This document shows positions 60,392 to 64,000 of a stretch of 64,000 nt of DNA, in pieces. Source of the DNA: JAHECQ01 sp047638695 (lineage in GTDB: Bacteria; Actinomycetota; Acidimicrobiia; Acidimicrobiales; SZUA-35); NCBI GenBank assembly GCA_047638695.1, contig JBLINY010000010.1, forward strand, positions 8,139 through 72,138. The letters are read 5' to 3'. Made by a program: the position numbers and the translations under genes. Numbering within the stretch: position 1 is the stretch's first letter; the number at the start of each line of letters is the position of its first letter. Below the pieces are notes generated by a model, which was not told where the DNA came from, ran no database searches, and was given only the letters and a program-made list of their open reading frames with translations.

Positions 60392-60434
60392 CTTGACCCT
60401 CTTGACCCTCTTGACCCTCTTGACCCTCTTGACC
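60392..60434. repeat. 9-bp tandem repeat, nearly five copies
   Basis: CTTGACCCT repeated exactly four times (60392-60427) with seven more bases. Each unit contains TTGACC, a -35-like hexamer on the plus strand. It lies between the CPBP protease gene and the zinc-ribbon gene and is not coding. Confidence 0.9.
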
Positions 60435-60466
60435 GTGTGTCAATTGAGCGAGGCCTTGCACTCGGC

Positions 60467-61168
60467 CTAGATCATTAGGAAGAACAGCGTGATGCCATTG
60501 AAACTGGCGTGCATCGCCCATGACGCACCGAGCCGGCCCGTTCGAACTGCCAGCGCACCGGCGACCAAACCAACCACCACGAGACCGGGGAACTGAAGCA
60601 GCTGATAGTGGACGGCTGCGAAAACCAACGCCTGCACGCCGACGGTCGGCCAAAGTCCGATGTGCGGCGCCAGGGTTCGAAGGAACAGCCCGCGAAAGTA
60701 GAACTCCTCGACCGCGGGAGCGAGCACCACCACCATCAACACCAACAGCAACAACCTGCCCGTGTCATCGACCTGACTGGTCAACCGCCGAGCCGCATCG
60801 CCGGGGTCAGAGTCAACGAAGCGAAGAATGGGGAAATAAAGCGCTATGACGATCAGCTGGGTGAAAACCCCGCAGACGATGCCGAGCGGCAGATCGCCGA
60901 TTTTCACCGAAACTCGATAGTCGGCGCCAGGACCGTTTCCTCGATATCGAGAACTCCACCAAGGCCCGACCCCATACGCCACGACGAACGCTAGCTGCAG
61001 CGTAAACAGTGTGGTGAGCGGGAGCGGGTCTGGGGTTGCGCCGTTGTGGAAAACGGCGGCCACGATGCCAAACCAGAGCGCCGATCCGAGCTGGGCGACG
61101 ACCAACCAGGCGAAGGCATCAGCGATGCCTAGCTGGTACTCAGATGTGTCCTCTGGCGTGGTGGCCAC
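60467..61168 (-). CDS. CPBP-family intramembrane protease
   Basis: A 233-residue membrane protein with about six helices. It has the CPBP (Abi/Rce1-like) motifs: EEFYFRG (Glu154-Glu155 and Arg159), a second motif VFAAVHYQLLQ (His187), and HASFN (His220, Asn224). These act together as a glutamate-dependent intramembrane protease. In bacteria, relatives process peptides or give bacteriocin immunity. Divergent from ftsH with 65 bases between starts. GTG 61168 lies six bases after TAGTGT. Confidence 0.88.
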   Translation of the reverse strand: MATTPEDTSEYQLGIADAFAWLVVAQLGSALWFGIVAAVFHNGATPDPLPLTTLFTLQLAFVVAYGVGPWWSSRYRGNGPGADYRVSVKIGDLPLGIVCGVFTQLIVIALYFPILRFVDSDPGDAARRLTSQVDDTGRLLLLVLMVVVLAPAVEEFYFRGLFLRTLAPHIGLWPTVGVQALVFAAVHYQLLQFPGLVVVGLVAGALAVRTGRLGASWAMHASFNGITLFFLMI

Positions 61169-61180
61169 GCCGAGACACTA
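61169..61180 (-). promoter_or_regulatory. Candidate leaderless promoter of the CPBP gene
   Basis: TAGTGT, six bases, then GTG. Confidence 0.5.
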
Positions 61181-61221
61181 CCGGTCTGACTGTTGACCAC
61201 ATCTTGGTGGCCCCCAGGACC

Positions 61222-61233
61222 TAGGCTGGACCT
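61222..61233 (+). promoter_or_regulatory. Candidate leaderless promoter of ftsH
   Basis: TAGGCT, six bases, then ATG; no Shine-Dalgarno sequence. Confidence 0.55.
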
Positions 61234-63138
61234 ATGGCCGATAAGCAGTCTCCGCCACCCCCACCATCGGGTCGCAACCCGCGTTTGCCCGGACGGTCAG
61301 ACGGAAGCTGGCCTCGCTGGTCGGTATGGGTCGTCGTCGGCGTCTTTGCCGCGTTGCTGGCGCTGATGACCTCGCTCTCACCTTCCGCGTCAGACGAGAT
61401 CGCCTACAGCGAGTTCATGGCTGAGGTCGAACAAGAGAAGGTCAAGAGCATCGAGTTCGACAACACAACGGCTCGAATCACCGGAGAGTTCAAAGACGGC
61501 ACGGAGTTCCGCACCACCGGTTTCAGCGAGTTCCCACCCGACGACCTGGCCCTCCTGAAAGCCAACAGCGTCGAGGTAAAGCCAGACACGCCCCAGAGCA
61601 ATTTTTTCGTCAGTCTCATCCCGATCTTCCTGCCGTTCATGATCATCATCGGCTTCTTCTGGTGGATGGCTCGCCGTCAGCAGTCGCAGATGGGCGGCAT
61701 CATGTCGATTGGTCGGTCAAAGGCCAAGACATACACCACCGAACGTCCCGGAACTACCTTCGCTGACGTGGCCGGTTACGCAGCGGTCAAGAAAGAGGTC
61801 ACCGAGGTTGTCGACTTCCTGAAAGATCCGAGCCAGTTCGCCGACATCGGTGCCCGTATCCCCAAGGGCGTTCTGCTCGTTGGTCCTCCGGGAACCGGTA
61901 AGACTCTCATCGCCCGTGCAGTCGCTGGTGAAGCTGGCGTTCCATTCCTGTCGGTCACCGGCTCGGACTTCATGGAAATGTTCGTCGGTGTCGGCGCGAG
62001 TCGAGTCCGCGATCTCTTCAGCGAAGCCCGCAAAATGGGTCGGGCCATTATCTTCGTCGATGAAATCGACTCGATTGGCCGCAAGCGAGGCGCCGGCCTC
62101 GGTGGCGGGCACGACGAGCGGGAGCAAACGCTCAATCAGATGCTGGCCGAGATGGACGGTTTCGAGCCGACGGAGGGCATCGTCATGATGGCCGCCACCA
62201 ATAGGCCCGACATCCTCGATCCCGCTCTGCTCCGACCTGGCCGGTTCGATCGACAGGTCGTGGTCCCACTCCCAGAGTTGGAAGATCGCAAGGAAATCCT
62301 CGAGGTCCACATCAAGCACAAAAAGATGTCTGACGACGTCGACATCGATGTGATTGCTCGCGGCACACCGGGAATGAGCGGCGCCGATCTGGCCAACCTC
62401 GTGAACGAAGCTGCCCTTTATGCCGTTCGTCACGGCGACAAGAAGGTGACGGCGTATCACTTCGACATGGCCCGCGACCGTGTGCTGATGGGTGTGAAGC
62501 GTGACTCTATGGTGCTATCGGAGACCGAGCGCGAGGCCGTCGCCTATCACGAGACCGGTCACGCACTCTGCGCCGCTCTGTTGCCTAACGCCGACCCGCT
62601 GCACAAGGTCACCATCATTCCGAGCGGTATGGCGCTCGGTGTCACCATGCAGCTACCTCTCGAGGACCGGCACATCTACCGGCGCGACTACATCGAAGAT
62701 CGCTTGGTCGTGATGTTAGGTGGCCGGATCGCCGAAGAACTCGTGTTCGACATGAACTCCACCGGCGCCTCTGATGACCTCATGCGTGCCACCGAGACGG
62801 CCCAGAAGATGGTGAAGGAATGGGGCATGAGTGAAAAGGTCGGCCCCATGGCATGGGGTGGCGGAAGCGCCGTGTTCCTCGGCGACAGCATGATGAACTC
62901 ACAAGAGTTCTCAAACGAAACCGCCCGAGTTATCGACGAAGAAACCCAGGCCATCTTGCTGGCGATGGAAGACAAGTGCCGGGCGCTGCTCACCAAGAAC
63001 CGCAAAGCCCTCGATCTGGTTGCCCGCAACCTGCTCGAGAAAGAGACAATCGACGGCACCGAAGTGAACCGGTTGATCCGCATCGCCAACGAGCCCCCAA
63101 TCGTGAAGCCAACACCCTCACCATCCACTCTCGACTAA
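61234..63138 (+). CDS. ftsH: ATP-dependent membrane zinc protease FtsH
   Basis: A 634-residue AAA+ protease. Two membrane helices (about 30-48 and 125-145) flank a small outer domain. The AAA module has Walker A GPPGTGKT (about 218-225), Walker B FVDEIDS and the second region of homology with ATNRPDILDPALLRPGRFDR. The protease part has the zinc motif HETGH (439-443). It degrades membrane and regulatory proteins and is essential in actinobacteria. The N-terminus has a Pro run (QSPPPPPSG), and the C-terminus a short Pro/Ser tail. It is read on its own from a leaderless-type start. Confidence 0.97.
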   Translation: MADKQSPPPPPSGRNPRLPGRSDGSWPRWSVWVVVGVFAALLALMTSLSPSASDEIAYSEFMAEVEQEKVKSIEFDNTTARITGEFKDGTEFRTTGFSEFPPDDLALLKANSVEVKPDTPQSNFFVSLIPIFLPFMIIIGFFWWMARRQQSQMGGIMSIGRSKAKTYTTERPGTTFADVAGYAAVKKEVTEVVDFLKDPSQFADIGARIPKGVLLVGPPGTGKTLIARAVAGEAGVPFLSVTGSDFMEMFVGVGASRVRDLFSEARKMGRAIIFVDEIDSIGRKRGAGLGGGHDEREQTLNQMLAEMDGFEPTEGIVMMAATNRPDILDPALLRPGRFDRQVVVPLPELEDRKEILEVHIKHKKMSDDVDIDVIARGTPGMSGADLANLVNEAALYAVRHGDKKVTAYHFDMARDRVLMGVKRDSMVLSETEREAVAYHETGHALCAALLPNADPLHKVTIIPSGMALGVTMQLPLEDRHIYRRDYIEDRLVVMLGGRIAEELVFDMNSTGASDDLMRATETAQKMVKEWGMSEKVGPMAWGGGSAVFLGDSMMNSQEFSNETARVIDEETQAILLAMEDKCRALLTKNRKALDLVARNLLEKETIDGTEVNRLIRIANEPPIVKPTPSPSTLD

Positions 63139-63211
63139 GGATCTGCCGGTTTACCCTTGTCGTTCACTGCGACGTTGGTAGAGCGAGACTGCCGCTTCGT
63201 GAGGCTGTGGT

Positions 63212-63613
63212 CTAGTGAGGGAGAGCTTCACGAAGTTCTTCCGCCGAGAACGGCCCGAAGAAACTACCGCGCACAACTCCTTGCGGATCGACGATCAGCG
63301 TCGTGGGAACACCGTCAATCCGATATCGCCGATGACGCTCTGGGTCATCCTCGACCAGGACTCGCTCGACCACCGTGTCTGACCGGTCGACCGTCGATAC
63401 GAGGCTCCAGACTGCGGCGCAGCTGTCACAGGTGGTGGAAGCGAACACGACCAGCAGAATCGGCGTGTCGATGCCGTCAAAGTCTGATCGGTCCAGCTGC
63501 GTTGGGGCACGGTACGAGGGCGCCGACGGCGGGTCGGGACGGCGCCGTTGAATCAAAAGAGCAATGGCAACTGCAGCTGCGGTGAGAACGAGAAGCACGA
63601 TGAGGCGCGTCAT
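63212..63613 (-). CDS. Thioredoxin-like membrane-anchored protein
   Basis: A 133-residue protein with an N-terminal membrane helix (residues about 4-21) and a thioredoxin fold outside. The redox pair is Cys62-Asp-Ser-Cys65, and GVPTTLIVDPQG gives the cis-Pro loop. The CDSC centre differs from the usual CGPC and hints at a different redox potential or a disulfide reductase role at the cell surface. Its ATG overlaps the stop of the next-upstream gene (ATGA). Convergent with ftsH. Confidence 0.85.
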   Translation of the reverse strand: MTRLIVLLVLTAAAVAIALLIQRRRPDPPSAPSYRAPTQLDRSDFDGIDTPILLVVFASTTCDSCAAVWSLVSTVDRSDTVVERVLVEDDPERHRRYRIDGVPTTLIVDPQGVVRGSFFGPFSAEELREALPH

Positions 63614-64000
63614 TCGATCACCGGCACCGCAGGGACGACCGTGAGCCGCAGGCCGGCGATGACCACCTGAACCTCGGCCACCACGGGCTGATCTGCGGTG
63701 ATGACGATCGGGGCTGCTGCCACACCGCTGGCTTCGGCTGGCAACACGATGTGAGCGATGCCGGAGGCCGGGATGCTGGCCCGAAACGGTGGCTGGAGCT
63801 CGCCGGCAACGACCAGGCGGGTCTCGACCAGGGTGCCCTCAGGGCCGCTCACGACTAAGACGGTTCCGTCCTCACCGCCCAGTTCCACCCAGGGAACGAT
63901 CCATCGAGTACTGCTGACCTCAACCCCTCGGCTGCTGGCCACACCAATCGTTGCCGTGGGCTGTGCAGCCGCCGGAACCGGAGCGACCTCGATGTCTTCT
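63610..64000 (-). CDS. DUF5719-like secreted protein, 3' end only
   Basis: Open through the right edge of the window, so the start lies outside; the visible end is about 130 residues. Sequence is beta-rich and resembles the C-terminal part of DUF5719 proteins: TRWIVPWVELGGEDGTVLVV, then IPASGIAHIVLPAEASG and an ADQPVVAEVQVV strand. An Ala/Pro-rich stretch at the edge (VAPVPAAAQPTAT) looks like a linker. Translationally coupled to the thioredoxin-like gene. Family assignment is from memory of the pattern only. Confidence 0.55.
   Translation of the reverse strand, partial: EDIEVAPVPAAAQPTATIGVASSRGVEVSSTRWIVPWVELGGEDGTVLVVSGPEGTLVETRLVVAGELQPPFRASIPASGIAHIVLPAEASGVAAAPIVITADQPVVAEVQVVIAGLRLTVVPAVPVIE

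Noticed and set aside
60392..60434. CRISPR array
   Set aside because: Units are 9 bp and contiguous with no spacers.

Overview
This is a high-GC actinobacterial chromosome segment. Codon use, the frequent GTG and TTG starts, the SecA/HPF/ComF and ftsE-ftsX/prfB neighbourhoods, the ahcY - PGI/PMI - manA - manB order and the many lipid- and terpenoid-type oxidoreductases fit Actinomycetota. Class Acidimicrobiia is my best guess, from gene content only. I see no rRNA, tRNA, CRISPR array, insertion sequence or prophage.

Layout. 1-5.1 kb holds the end of an SNF2 ATPase, its SWIM zinc-finger partner and a 5'-truncated, frameshifted SF1 helicase-nuclease. 5.5-9.4 kb is a worn accessory patch: an MFS exporter, a crotonase stump, a methyltransferase cut by an in-frame amber codon, a two-domain VOC protein and a small membrane protein. 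9.6-16.1 kb has a TadE/TadG-like secreted protein, a SnoaL protein, an AlkC-type DNA glycosylase, and a secreted protein followed by an ECF sigma factor and a membrane partner. 16.1-30.5 kb is catabolic: amidase with MFS, a 2-hydroxyacid dehydrogenase, a Baeyer-Villiger-type monooxygenase, folE, a NUDIX hydrolase, a membrane protein with HExxH, then a one-direction run of VOC, twin PuuE-like deacetylases, SnoaL, cupin and two luciferase-like flavin oxidoreductases. 30.6-35.0 kb is a compact operon of an Hsp70-like ATPase without a normal substrate-binding domain, a membrane-anchored repeat-type protein and an unusual reductase fusion. 35.1-42.2 kb carries an acyl-CoA dehydrogenase, a crotonase, a TauE exporter, a glutamate-synthase-like FMN enzyme, a broken P450 beside an intact ferredoxin, and azlCD. 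42.3-64 kb is mostly core: ftsEX, prfB, secA, hpf, comF, an intact P450, ahcY, a mannose-phosphate and polyprenyl-glycan block, a CPBP protease, ftsH, a thioredoxin-like protein and the edge of a DUF5719-like gene.

Two themes stand out. First, gene decay is dense: six broken genes or stumps can be read directly (helicase, crotonase stump, methyltransferase, nitroreductase stump, DUF5655-like stump, P450). Second, at least sixteen genes or stumps start exactly 6-8 bases after a TAnnnT hexamer and lack a Shine-Dalgarno sequence, the layout expected for leaderless mRNAs. This signal fixes several GTG starts. The window has no single obvious new defence or biosynthetic system; the best candidates for new biology are the Hsp70-like/propeller/reductase operon, the GtrA-first glycosyltransferase fusion and the repeat-switched helicase.
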